Source: a virus
Virus record (IMG/VR): IMGVR_UViG_3300020172_004948
Coordinates: 1-22,006 of that record
Reading direction: 5' to 3' (one strand)
DNA: 22,006 nucleotides
The notes below the pieces were generated by a model, which was not told the DNA's origin, searched no databases, and saw only the letters and a list, made by a program, of their open reading frames with translations. Both the position numbers and the translations under genes were made by a program. Below are positions 14,791 to 21,217 of this stretch, one piece after another; position 1 is the stretch's first letter, and every line of letters begins with the position of its first letter.

Positions 14791-15133
14791 TAGATATTAT
14801 CTTATAGGCTAATATAGCTATATAGATAGCGATGTTTATCCAAGGCAGGCACATGATATAAGCCTTATAGATTACTCCGCTGATATGGTATAACGCGAAT
14901 TTGGCGAGGTTTACGACTATGAGAAGCATAAACATATCGTCGTAGCTTGAAAACAATCCTATTATCGGCCAAAATATGGAAAGCGTCTTCGATATGTAGA
15001 AGACGACATCTATCTTTTTTATAGAATTCAAAATCTTTTTCTTGAATATTAAGTCTAGCCTCTTCCTGTTCATGAAGTGGTATATTTCCGCGAATATAAA
15101 GGCCGCGAGCATAGAATAGAATATCTCGATCAT
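14780..15133 (-). CDS. small membrane protein, unknown
   Basis: 117 residues with three or four hydrophobic segments: about 1-20 (FYSMLAAFIFAEIYHF), 45-62, 66-85 (MFMLLIVVNLAKFALYHI) and 92-115 (WINIAIYIAILAYKIISII), with a basic cytoplasmic stretch at 22-40. It overlaps the 15130 gene by 4 bases (ATGA), indicating translational coupling. Holin, superinfection-exclusion or another envelope role cannot be told apart from sequence. Confidence 0.65.
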   Translation of the reverse strand: MIEIFYSMLAAFIFAEIYHFMNRKRLDLIFKKKILNSIKKIDVVFYISKTLSIFWPIIGLFSSYDDMFMLLIVVNLAKFALYHISGVIYKAYIMCLPWINIAIYIAILAYKIISIIH

Positions 15134-15432
15134 ATCTCTTTTATTGTTATTTCTTCCATTCCCATGAGATTGTTCATCTGATATTGCGTGAGCCTAACGG
15201 ACTTTTCTTTCTGAACGAGCTCGAACAGCGCGTCTTCTATGAATGCCTCTACGCCTTCTCCGACGATCCTATCATATTCATGCGGTATGGATGTGTCAGA
15301 CTTCCTACTTTCGTAGACAGCCTGTATGTAATTTTCTCTCTCTTTAGAATCCGCGTGCATAGAGCACCCGTCTGGCCGAGTTCCCCAGCCTCTTTCCGAT
15401 TCTTCCCAAATCTGTAAAATAATCTTGTTCAT
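15130..15432 (-). CDS. small conserved protein, unknown
   Basis: 100 residues from ATG 15432 (MNKIILQIWEESERGW); the in-frame extension to 15471 begins in AT-rich non-coding sequence. The block SERGWGTRPDGCSMHADSKERENYI resembles a motif in small phage and bacterial proteins of unknown role (R-P-D-G-x-S-x-H...R..Y). The C-terminus is helical. It is first in a two-gene unit with the membrane protein. There is no late element upstream; TATCTTCG near 15472 is one base from a host -7 box. Confidence 0.6.
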   Translation of the reverse strand: MNKIILQIWEESERGWGTRPDGCSMHADSKERENYIQAVYESRKSDTSIPHEYDRIVGEGVEAFIEDALFELVQKEKSVRLTQYQMNNLMGMEEITIKEI

Positions 15433-15501
15433 GATAAAAGTTGTTATAGATCTTATATGCGAAGATAGCAAAAGTTTATGAAATTTTATATTTTATTATT
15501 C

Positions 15502-15532
15502 TGTGTCGGCAAGAAAATTATATATATCTTTG
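15502..15532 (+). promoter_or_regulatory. Bacteroidota-type promoter (TGTG-N19-TATCTTTG)
   Basis: An exact TAnnTTTG box (15525-15532) with TGTG (one mismatch from TTTG) exactly 19 bases upstream, the same spacing as at 13506-13536. No gene follows on this strand before the terminator at 15704, so it would drive a non-coding transcript. Confidence 0.5.
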
Positions 15533-15536
15533 ACTT

Positions 15537-15731
15537 GCCAAAGGGTTTGCGGTTTCCCTACAAAAAATCGAGTGAAACTTATGTTTTGCGGTAGCTTAGA
15601 ATGAGGATGATGTCCGAATACGTCTTATGATGGTGGTTGCCAGCTCTCCCATATACAGCTGAATGGGCGGCTACTAACAGCCGATAAATATACGGTTAGG
15701 TAGAAAAAAAAGGAGACTTCGGTCTCCTTTT
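15537..15731 (+). ncRNA. candidate structured non-coding RNA, about 195 nt
   Basis: No usable reading frame exists here, and the block is visibly richer in G and C than the AT-rich gaps elsewhere. Pairings seen by eye: GTTTC 15552-15556 with GAAAC 15574-15578; GATGT 15609-15613 with ACGTC 15620-15624; CAGCT 15641-15645 with AGCTG 15657-15661; CCCAT 15648-15652 with ATGGG 15663-15667 (crossing the previous stem, so a pseudoknot or a switch); CGGCT 15668-15672 with AGCCG 15679-15683; and CTACTAAC 15671-15678 with GTTA-G-GTAG 15695-15703 (exclusive with the previous). TTTGCGGT occurs twice (15546, 15585). A promoter precedes it and a UUCG terminator ends it. The family was not recognised. The strand is inferred from the promoter; a long leader of the 15432 gene on the minus strand is the alternative. 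Confidence 0.42.
15704..15731. terminator. UUCG-loop terminator, both directions
   Basis: Stem GGAGAC/GTCTCC closed by TTCG, with eight A before and four T after. The long T-run on the minus strand makes it the terminator of the sigma gene (stop 15736-15738). On the plus strand it could end the candidate ncRNA. Confidence 0.88.
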
Positions 15732-15735
15732 CTAG

Positions 15736-16170
15736 TTATAAAGAATGTAGCCCCATTCCGTCATTTGAACCTTCTATAGAGATAAGTCTTATCTGATGCT
15801 CGTTGTCACCTTTCTTTTTATAGAGATCGTTATATCCCTTCGCAATACCTCTCTTGAATATTTCGGTGAAATAAGCAAACGCGTTTACCGACTTTTCTTC
15901 GTTGAAATTGTACCAGTTCTGGAAAACATAAAGTAGTCCGCTTTGGTAGCAGTCCATCTTATCGTCGTTTGACCAGTATCTCATCTTTTTTATTGTTTTC
16001 TTCGCCAGAAGCTCCAGCATTTGCTGAGCGGGCCTTGTAAGTCTTCCCTGTGCCTTGCTGACTACCAGTTCTATGTAAAGTTCTCTATTGTTTAAGTACA
16101 TTAATAAGCATTTTATTTTTTTGAATCCATAAGGATTTTTAGATGCTTTCATGTTATAGAGATTTATCAT
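15736..16170 (-). CDS. late-transcription sigma factor, T4 gp55-like
   Basis: 144 residues. Region-2-like helices are visible: LTRPAQQMLELLAKKTI, then DKMDCYQSGLLYVFQNWYNF, and NAFAYFTEIFKRGIAKGYND. This matches gp55, where a ..D..Q.G....NF...K...NAFAYF/ITQI..R............K pattern binds core polymerase and melts the late promoter. Like T4 gp55 it is far shorter than sigma-70 and lacks region 4. The start could instead be the inner ATG at 16152 (MKASKNPYG). No late element precedes it, fitting early or middle expression. It is the likely reader of the TTAATATATA elements in this window. Downstream is the UUCG terminator and upstream the terminator of the 16236 gene. Confidence 0.78.
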   Translation of the reverse strand: MINLYNMKASKNPYGFKKIKCLLMYLNNRELYIELVVSKAQGRLTRPAQQMLELLAKKTIKKMRYWSNDDKMDCYQSGLLYVFQNWYNFNEEKSVNAFAYFTEIFKRGIAKGYNDLYKKKGDNEHQIRLISIEGSNDGMGLHSL

Positions 16171-16190
16171 TAAAAAGTTTATAAAACAAG

Positions 16191-16213
16191 AAAATCCCCA
16201 TAAAGGGGATTTT
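16191..16213 (-). terminator. terminator after the 16236 gene
   Basis: Perfect stem AAAATCCCC/GGGGATTTT with a 5-base ATAAA loop, about 20 bases past the stop codon and just upstream of the sigma gene. Confidence 0.82.
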
Positions 16214-16235
16214 CTATATATTCGTAAGAAAGATA

Positions 16236-17519
16236 TTAAAATTTCGTTCTTTCTTTATACTGCAATTCTTTTACTCCATATAGCTCAGCGTCTAGGACAG
16301 TCTTTCTCTTTTCTAGGTTTTTAAGAGCGGTAGTCAACACTTCAGACTCTCCAATCATTTTCATAGATCCTTTAAGCTTTTCGATGTTGAAGCTGACGTC
16401 TTCTAATTTAAGAGTCACTTCTCTTTCTTTGTCTTCTAGTTTTCTTTTAACAACTAACTCTTTGCCTAATTTGTTTTCGAAGAAATAAGTCAAGTCATAG
16501 TTAAGCTCGTTTCTTACTTCGTTTACCAATTCTAACGCAGATTCGTATTTGAAGAATGAGTTGCCATATCTTTCGTCACATCTGTATAAGAAAGTAGCTT
16601 TTTTATAGTTGAACGCGAAACACTCTAAATATGGGTTGATTAAGTTGTTCACTCTTTTAACAACGTCTAGCTCAACGAATTTGTCAAGGTTTTTAGAAAC
16701 CTCAAGTAAGATTGGGTAGAAGTTTTTGTTAACGATTGGAACGATTGGAGAGTTGAACAAGCTTTCTAATGTAGTCTCGTCGTTCATCTCGTCATCGTTG
16801 ATGAATACTTTTCCTTTCTTAGCTACAGACAATCCGATTGTCAAATACTCAGAAATTCTGAAGTTTACTCTATCTTCTGTAACAGACGCGTATTTCATAG
16901 CAGTCTCCAACATTCTCAAAGATTTTAAAGACTCTTCGTCTTTTACGTGGTTTTCAACCAATGTTTTTTCGATTACGTTTTCGCTTAAAAGAAACCAAGA
17001 ATCTCTAACTAAAGCGATATGTCCGTCTTCTACAGACTCAACAATCGTGAAGATAGATTCTCCTTTTCCACCGCTTAGCAAGTTAGTTCTTTGCTCTGGC
17101 GATTTTGTCAAATTATGCACGAACAATTTGATTTCTGGAACCCAGTCATAGACTGCAAGCTCGTTCAAAACTTTAGACATTCTGTCTTGATCTGTCTCAA
17201 GGTTGATAGTCTGCAAAAGCACGTTAATCGGCTGTCTGTAAAGCTCGCCGCTGTTCTTTGTGTTAAGAACGTTGTATAGGTTTTTCAACTCATACAGCAA
17301 TTCGTGGCTCACCATATCATTGTTTAGCGACTCCAATAGAGACTTTACGTCTTTGTCGTATGTATAAGGCTTTAGTCTTTCATTCAATGATTGAACGATG
17401 GCTTTCTCTGAAGCTTCGTTGCAAGCATTCATATGTCCTTCAACTATTACAGAAATCTCCTCTTGACCAAGATCTAGATTTTTCTTAAAGTTAAACAATT
17501 CGAGTTTAAGATTCTTCAT
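16236..17519 (-). CDS. unknown protein, probably virion-associated
   Basis: 427 residues, no recognised family. It is mostly helical and strongly acidic/basic without membrane segments. A small beta-rich region lies near 150-180 (SIFTIVESVEDGHIALVRDS). A long charged helix ends the protein (about 355-427, KLEDKEREVTLKLEDVSFNIEKL), probably a coiled coil. It starts MKNLKLELFNF. A late element lies 31 bases upstream, and it is followed by its own terminator, as for an abundantly expressed single gene. The location between the gp15-like tail gene and the sigma gene gives no functional clue. A structural or scaffold-type role is inference. Confidence 0.65.
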   Translation of the reverse strand: MKNLKLELFNFKKNLDLGQEEISVIVEGHMNACNEASEKAIVQSLNERLKPYTYDKDVKSLLESLNNDMVSHELLYELKNLYNVLNTKNSGELYRQPINVLLQTINLETDQDRMSKVLNELAVYDWVPEIKLFVHNLTKSPEQRTNLLSGGKGESIFTIVESVEDGHIALVRDSWFLLSENVIEKTLVENHVKDEESLKSLRMLETAMKYASVTEDRVNFRISEYLTIGLSVAKKGKVFINDDEMNDETTLESLFNSPIVPIVNKNFYPILLEVSKNLDKFVELDVVKRVNNLINPYLECFAFNYKKATFLYRCDERYGNSFFKYESALELVNEVRNELNYDLTYFFENKLGKELVVKRKLEDKEREVTLKLEDVSFNIEKLKGSMKMIGESEVLTTALKNLEKRKTVLDAELYGVKELQYKERTKF

Positions 17520-17550
17520 ATTTTTTAATATTTTTTTTATGTTTATAGAG

Positions 17551-17560
17551 TATATATTAA
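17551..17560 (-). promoter_or_regulatory. late promoter element TTAATATATA
   Basis: Exact copy, 31 bases before ATG 17519. The leader between contains an A-rich run. Confidence 0.65.
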
Positions 17561-17586
17561 CTACAAAAAGCCGTTTTTTTCTATTT

Positions 17587-18588
17587 TTATCGATTCGGGT
17601 TTCTCGGCGTCACATTCTGCTGTCCGGTCACCGGATCCGTGTTGGCACTGCTCGATCTTTCTCTAGACTTGAGTATGTTGTTGAACCATCTTGTCCTCTT
17701 AGGAGTGATTGCGTATCCGTCTTGTGCGAAGGTTCCATAAGGATCCGAAGGATTTGCTCCTGCTCCGGTATTGTAGAAACTACCAGTCTGTCCATATTGT
17801 GGAAGTGGATTGTTCGGGTTGAACGGGCCGTTTATCCAAGGCTGTCCAGATCCTCGAGGCTGATCGAAATAGTTGGAAAATCCTCCTGTCAATCCAAATC
17901 CGTTGGAATCTTTCATGCCTGATCCATATTCTCTTGGATATCCTTCTGCGACTACTCGGTCTCTTCTAAAGGCAGGGTAGTAAGTCTCTACAGTGAATGA
18001 GCATTTCAATTTGATGTTGTTGTCGCTCGTCAGGTTCTTCTCTCTGCTCATCTCTATGCTATTGGAGTCTGGCATGATGAGGACCGCGTCTATGTTCATG
18101 AAATTGTGTTCGAAATACATGAACTTGTAGATCCATAGAGTGTCCAATATCGCCTGGCTACATTTGAAGGTATCGATTTCGCTAGATAAGGTTATTTCCA
18201 GATCGTAGTTTACCGTTATCGGCACCGCCCTGACCTTCGAAAGAACCTTTCTTATCTCGACCTCGTTCTCCACGACCATCCTAAGCCAGACGTTCGGATT
18301 CGCGAACTCGTCAGACTTTATGTTGAATCCAGTCATGGTAAGGTGTCCTCTAGGTATCAGATCCGTGTTGAGCTCTATGAACCTGTTTTCCGAAACGATG
18401 TCGTCAGAAAAAGAGTCCAAAAGAAACCTCTCGTCACCAGTAAGCGAGTAATATATAGGAACCTGAACGAACAAGTCTCCTGATGTGAAGCGGTTCGTCC
18501 ATTTTATCTGTCCTTCTAGAGTATCCAGCACACAAACGGTGAGATCTCTGAAAAAGACGTCTTCGAAATTAAATTTGTCTCCAATCAT
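17587..18588 (-). CDS. tail sheath stabiliser / tail terminator, T4 gp15-like
   Basis: 333 residues. Residues 1-215 follow the gp15 pattern: an early FFRDLTV strand, SGDLFVQVPIYYS (T4 has SGDKFIRVPITYA), IELNTDLIPRGHLTMTGF, VRAVPITVNYDLEI, a helix with QAILDTLW and KCSFTVETYYPAF near the end of the domain. T4 gp15 forms the hexamer capping the tail and binding the neck. The last 115 residues are Gly/Asn/Pro/Ser-rich, longer than in T4 (272 residues in total), and probably disordered. A late element lies 6 bases before the ATG. It is divergent from the clamp-loader gene. Similarity was judged by eye, and related gp3-type terminators are the main alternative. Confidence 0.65.
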   Translation of the reverse strand: MIGDKFNFEDVFFRDLTVCVLDTLEGQIKWTNRFTSGDLFVQVPIYYSLTGDERFLLDSFSDDIVSENRFIELNTDLIPRGHLTMTGFNIKSDEFANPNVWLRMVVENEVEIRKVLSKVRAVPITVNYDLEITLSSEIDTFKCSQAILDTLWIYKFMYFEHNFMNIDAVLIMPDSNSIEMSREKNLTSDNNIKLKCSFTVETYYPAFRRDRVVAEGYPREYGSGMKDSNGFGLTGGFSNYFDQPRGSGQPWINGPFNPNNPLPQYGQTGSFYNTGAGANPSDPYGTFAQDGYAITPKRTRWFNNILKSRERSSSANTDPVTGQQNVTPRNPNR

Positions 18589-18594
18589 ATCCGA

Positions 18595-18604
18595 TATATA
18601 TTAA
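18595..18604 (-). promoter_or_regulatory. late promoter element TTAATATATA, 6-base spacing
   Basis: Exact copy separated from ATG 18588 by TCGGAT. Confidence 0.62.
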
Positions 18605-18654
18605 ATAAACTTTCTTTCTATCATGCGATATATCATGTGTAAAAAACTTTTAAT

Positions 18655-19614
18655 ATGTCGGTAAAAAAACTATTGCTCTGGGAAAAATGGAGACCTAAAA
18701 GTCTCGAAGATATAATACTTCTGCCAAGGATAAAAAAGCAGTTCGAGAACGGAGTCAACCAGCACTACATATTCTACGGACACTACGGAACCGGGAAGAC
18801 CAGCTTGGCCAGGATACTCGTCGGAAAATACAGCAAAGAAACTCCTTATCTAGAGCTAAACTGCTCTTTGGATACTTCTATCGAAGTGCTCAGAGAAGAA
18901 ATACAGAATTTCTGCAAGTTCACGCCTATGTTCGAATCGAGCTCTGATATAAAATACGTTTTCCTTGATGAGTTCGAAAGAGTTTCCGCACAATTTCAAG
19001 ACGCCTTCAAGGCCTTCATCGAAAAGTACAACAACAGTGTGAGGTTCATAATAACCACGAATCACATAAACAAGATTTCGGATGGGCTCAAGTCCAGGAT
19101 AAAGACCGTGAACTTCGACTGTATAGATGCGGAAGAAGAGAAACATCTAAAGATAGAGCTGTACAAGAGAATACAGAACACCATTCTTCCCAAAGAAGGC
19201 AAAGAGATTTCGAAAGACAATCTTATATCGATAATAAACAAGAAATTTCCCGATTTCAGGAATATACTCGTGGAAACGCAAGACTTTCTGGAAACAGGAG
19301 AGGTAAACAGCGGCGCGAGCAACGTGTCCAACAAAGTAAAGGCCGACTTGTATAGCTTTCTATACGAGAGCGGAAGCTACGAAAGCGTATACCACTTTCT
19401 CATGGCGAATTTTGGAGCGGAGAAGATTGATTCCATGATAAAGCTATTGGGCAAGCCATTCATAGACTGGTCTATAGAAAACGGGAAAAGCGTAGACAAG
19501 CTGTTCGAATGCAACTATGTCATCGCGGACTATACAAGCAAATTGGAAACAAACACGGATCCGATTGTATTAGGCATGACGATAATAGGAAAGTTCAGAG
19601 ATATTTTGAAATAA
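18655..19614 (+). CDS. sliding-clamp loader ATPase, T4 gp44-like
   Basis: 319 residues, the same length as T4 gp44. LWEKWRPKSLEDIIL opens the protein as in clamp loaders. Walker A is GHYGTGKTS (about 42-50), Walker B is YVFLDEFE (about 100-107), sensor 1 is IITTNHINKI and the arginine finger is GLKSRIKTV. The C-terminal collar helices follow (about 225-319). It loads the phage sliding clamp at primer-template junctions together with a gp62-like subunit that is not visible in this window. No late element precedes it, which agrees with early/middle expression of replication genes. The ATG lies in an AT-rich leader without Shine-Dalgarno sequence. Confidence 0.92.
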   Translation: MSVKKLLLWEKWRPKSLEDIILLPRIKKQFENGVNQHYIFYGHYGTGKTSLARILVGKYSKETPYLELNCSLDTSIEVLREEIQNFCKFTPMFESSSDIKYVFLDEFERVSAQFQDAFKAFIEKYNNSVRFIITTNHINKISDGLKSRIKTVNFDCIDAEEEKHLKIELYKRIQNTILPKEGKEISKDNLISIINKKFPDFRNILVETQDFLETGEVNSGASNVSNKVKADLYSFLYESGSYESVYHFLMANFGAEKIDSMIKLLGKPFIDWSIENGKSVDKLFECNYVIADYTSKLETNTDPIVLGMTIIGKFRDILK

Positions 19615-19628
19615 AGGATATGCCAAAG

Positions 19629-19638
19629 TTAATATATA
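19629..19638 (+). promoter_or_regulatory. late promoter element TTAATATATA (plus strand), 4-base spacing
   Basis: Exact copy on the plus strand separated from ATG 19643 by ACTT. It lies between an early-type gene (clamp loader) and a late baseplate gene, separating their control. Confidence 0.66.
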
Positions 19639-19642
19639 ACTT

Positions 19643-20017
19643 ATGAACTTTAACTTTACCGACTTTTACCTAGGATACCCTGGACACCCAAGATTTAGAT
19701 CATTGGATCTCATAGAAGACGATGTCATAAGAGTAATCGTTCAAAAATGGGAAATGATCCTATTCACGAACAAAGGAGAAGTCTTCTTCGACACAGAGTT
19801 TGGAGGAGACTTGCCATACTACTTGCACCAGACAAGGTTATCTTCGGATACGATAGAGAAGGATCTCAAGCAGCAGATTGCATCTTATATTCCGGAAATA
19901 AGTGGTATAGACTATGTTCTTACTGTATCTTTTTTCGAGGATCCTGAAAGGTATCAGGAATACATGGAAATTTACTTCCAGATAAAGGACTTAGATGTAT
20001 ATCTAGTAGTCGCCTAG
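19643..20017 (+). CDS. baseplate wedge protein, T4 gp25-like
   Basis: 124 residues. KGEVFFDTEFGGDLPYYLHQ followed by SSDTIEKDLKQQIASYIPEI matches the gp25/GPW family, in which G-E...FG..L...L and the long helix with (I/V)...Y.P.I are conserved. gp25 is a core baseplate wedge component that nucleates the sheath. Expression is late, from the element 4 bases upstream. Its TAG stop overlaps the stop codon of the convergent 20014 gene, so no spacer separates the two. Confidence 0.83.
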   Translation: MNFNFTDFYLGYPGHPRFRSLDLIEDDVIRVIVQKWEMILFTNKGEVFFDTEFGGDLPYYLHQTRLSSDTIEKDLKQQIASYIPEISGIDYVLTVSFFEDPERYQEYMEIYFQIKDLDVYLVVA

Positions 20018-20220
20018 CTCTTGCAATATACTTCTGACAAGAAATCTGAATATCCATAGATATTGCTTTCTCCTATCTTATTAGGAAGATCTTTGAAGCT
20101 TACGTCGGTCCATTCTCTGTCGAATACCCACTTCATTCTTTTAGGAGCCTTCTTCTTGCTGCCATACTTTCTACGCATAGCGTATATGTATTTGAATTGT
20201 TGCTTTGACTTGGCAGGCAT
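20014..20220 (-). CDS. small basic protein, DUF3008-like
   Basis: 68 residues from ATG 20220, beginning MPAKSKQQFKYIYAMRRKYG, the N-terminal signature of DUF3008-type small phage and bacterial proteins (MPAKSKAQQR...). The middle is strongly basic (SKKKAPKRMKWVF), suggesting nucleic-acid or capsid-interior contact. The start is 9 bases downstream of the hydrolase stop, so the two are co-transcribed. A TTG-initiated extension to 20244 is less likely because it overlaps the upstream gene and lacks the family start. The function is unknown. Confidence 0.6.
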   Translation of the reverse strand: MPAKSKQQFKYIYAMRRKYGSKKKAPKRMKWVFDREWTDVSFKDLPNKIGESNIYGYSDFLSEVYCKS

Positions 20221-20228
20221 ATATAATA

Positions 20229-20879
20229 TTATTTTATAGGACAATTCGAAGCGGAGTAGATATATCTTTCATTTCTTTTTAGCTTCACACCCATCGCCAC
20301 TGCGGCGGTTTCGATATCGGTAAGGCATTCCCCATCAGCACCGCCTACGAGAATGACGTCTCGAACCTCATTCAATCCTTCATTTACGCTTTGTGCCTCG
20401 ACAACTTCCTCGAAAAGCTCATGCAGCTTCTTTGGCATGTGGTACCATTTATGATTGTTTGCAACATAGACTATGAGAGTTCCTTCGTTTGTTGGAAAGA
20501 AGTCTCCTTTCTTCAGCTCGTTAGCGTCTTCTTTTTCGCTTACTTCCTTATAGATGTCCGGGCTAAGAATTTTTTTGTAGAAGTCCGCATCCACGTCGTA
20601 GTTGTACCTCTTCTCGATAAGCTCTGCCTGGTTTGGAAAATGATATAGGTCTTTGTGTACTGGGATTTCAGGATCTTCATCATAGAGATAGTCCTTGTCG
20701 ACATTCTTCCCGTCGACATGATTGTCCCAGATTTGATAGACTCTATCGAATCTGTTGCAATATTTTTTCAGTTCGTTCAAATATGCGTCATTGAAAAATT
20801 CTTTGAACGATTTTTGTACATCAACTACAATAAGAATGTCTTTACTACTATGGCTTTCGAACGTTTTTAGGTATCTCAT
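20229..20879 (-). CDS. nicotinamidase-like cysteine hydrolase (isochorismatase fold)
   Basis: 216 residues. ILIVVDVQKSF gives D20; AELIEKRYNYDVDADF gives K90; LVGGADGECLTDIETAAVAMG gives C185. Together these are the Asp-Lys-Cys triad of the isochorismatase-like family. WDNH (D52, H54) and H75 or H80 fit the metal site of nicotinamidases (D-x-H...H), favouring nicotinamide to nicotinate over isochorismatase chemistry. An insert of about 65 residues between Lys and Cys (NEGTLIVYVANNHKWYHMPK and surroundings) is longer than usual. The N-terminus MRYLKTFESH precedes the fold and resembles the signal shared with three other proteins here. A late element variant ends 4 bases before the ATG, so the enzyme appears to be made late, unlike typical metabolic takeover genes. 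The substrate is inferred only. Confidence 0.72.
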   Translation of the reverse strand: MRYLKTFESHSSKDILIVVDVQKSFKEFFNDAYLNELKKYCNRFDRVYQIWDNHVDGKNVDKDYLYDEDPEIPVHKDLYHFPNQAELIEKRYNYDVDADFYKKILSPDIYKEVSEKEDANELKKGDFFPTNEGTLIVYVANNHKWYHMPKKLHELFEEVVEAQSVNEGLNEVRDVILVGGADGECLTDIETAAVAMGVKLKRNERYIYSASNCPIK

Positions 20880-20883
20880 ATAC

Positions 20884-20893
20884 TATATATTAT
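20884..20893 (-). promoter_or_regulatory. late promoter element ATAATATATA, 4-base spacing
   Basis: One-base variant of the consensus separated from ATG 20879 by GTAT. Confidence 0.52.
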
Positions 20894-20903
20894 TTTCTAT
20901 TTT

Positions 20904-21131
20904 TTAAAAATGTCTTGATAGTATAAAATCAACGGCTTTGATTTCTTTATCATAGTTGCTTATATCAAATTGATCAACAGAATCATCTCTCAAGTTTTTT
21001 AGCCTAAATCTCCATTCAAGAAGTTTATCAACGTCACCTGGTTGGAATTTGTTTTTAAAATATCCTTTATAGGTTGCAGTATTTATAAACTCTAGTTCTT
21101 TAAAACCTTCAAATAATTTTATATACTTCAT
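20904..21131 (-). CDS. small protein with MKxIxxFExF N-terminus
   Basis: 75 residues, no recognised family. It begins MKYIKLFEGFKELEF, the clearest copy of the N-terminal sequence shared with the 878, 20229 and 21218 genes, and KLFE would be an LxE-type protease site. The rest is charged and probably helical (KLLEWRFRLKNL). A late element lies 21 bases upstream, with an ATT-repeat leader (21132-21150). A head-internal protein is a reasonable guess. Confidence 0.6.
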   Translation of the reverse strand: MKYIKLFEGFKELEFINTATYKGYFKNKFQPGDVDKLLEWRFRLKNLRDDSVDQFDISNYDKEIKAVDFILSRHF

Positions 21132-21152
21132 ATATTATTATTATTATTTTAG

Positions 21153-21162
21153 TATATATTAA
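21153..21162 (-). promoter_or_regulatory. late promoter element TTAATATATA
   Basis: Exact copy, 21 bases before ATG 21131 and just downstream of the terminator of the 21218 gene. Confidence 0.65.
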
Positions 21163-21164
21163 AT

Positions 21165-21195
21165 AAAAAACTCATCATTTCTGATGAGTTTTTTT
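21165..21195 (-). terminator. terminator after the 21218 gene
   Basis: Perfect stem CTCATCA/TGATGAG with TTTC loop, six A before and seven T after. Confidence 0.88.
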
Positions 21196-21217
21196 AATTT
21201 ATAGTTTCTGGATTTGA

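Noticed and set aside
15537-15731. tmRNA identity for the candidate ncRNA
   Set aside because: No tRNA-like acceptor/T-arm, no CCA-type 3' end and no tag reading frame are visible.
20221-20244. TTG start at 20244 for the DUF3008-like protein
   Set aside because: It overlaps the hydrolase end, and the family start MPAKSK coincides with the ATG at 20220.
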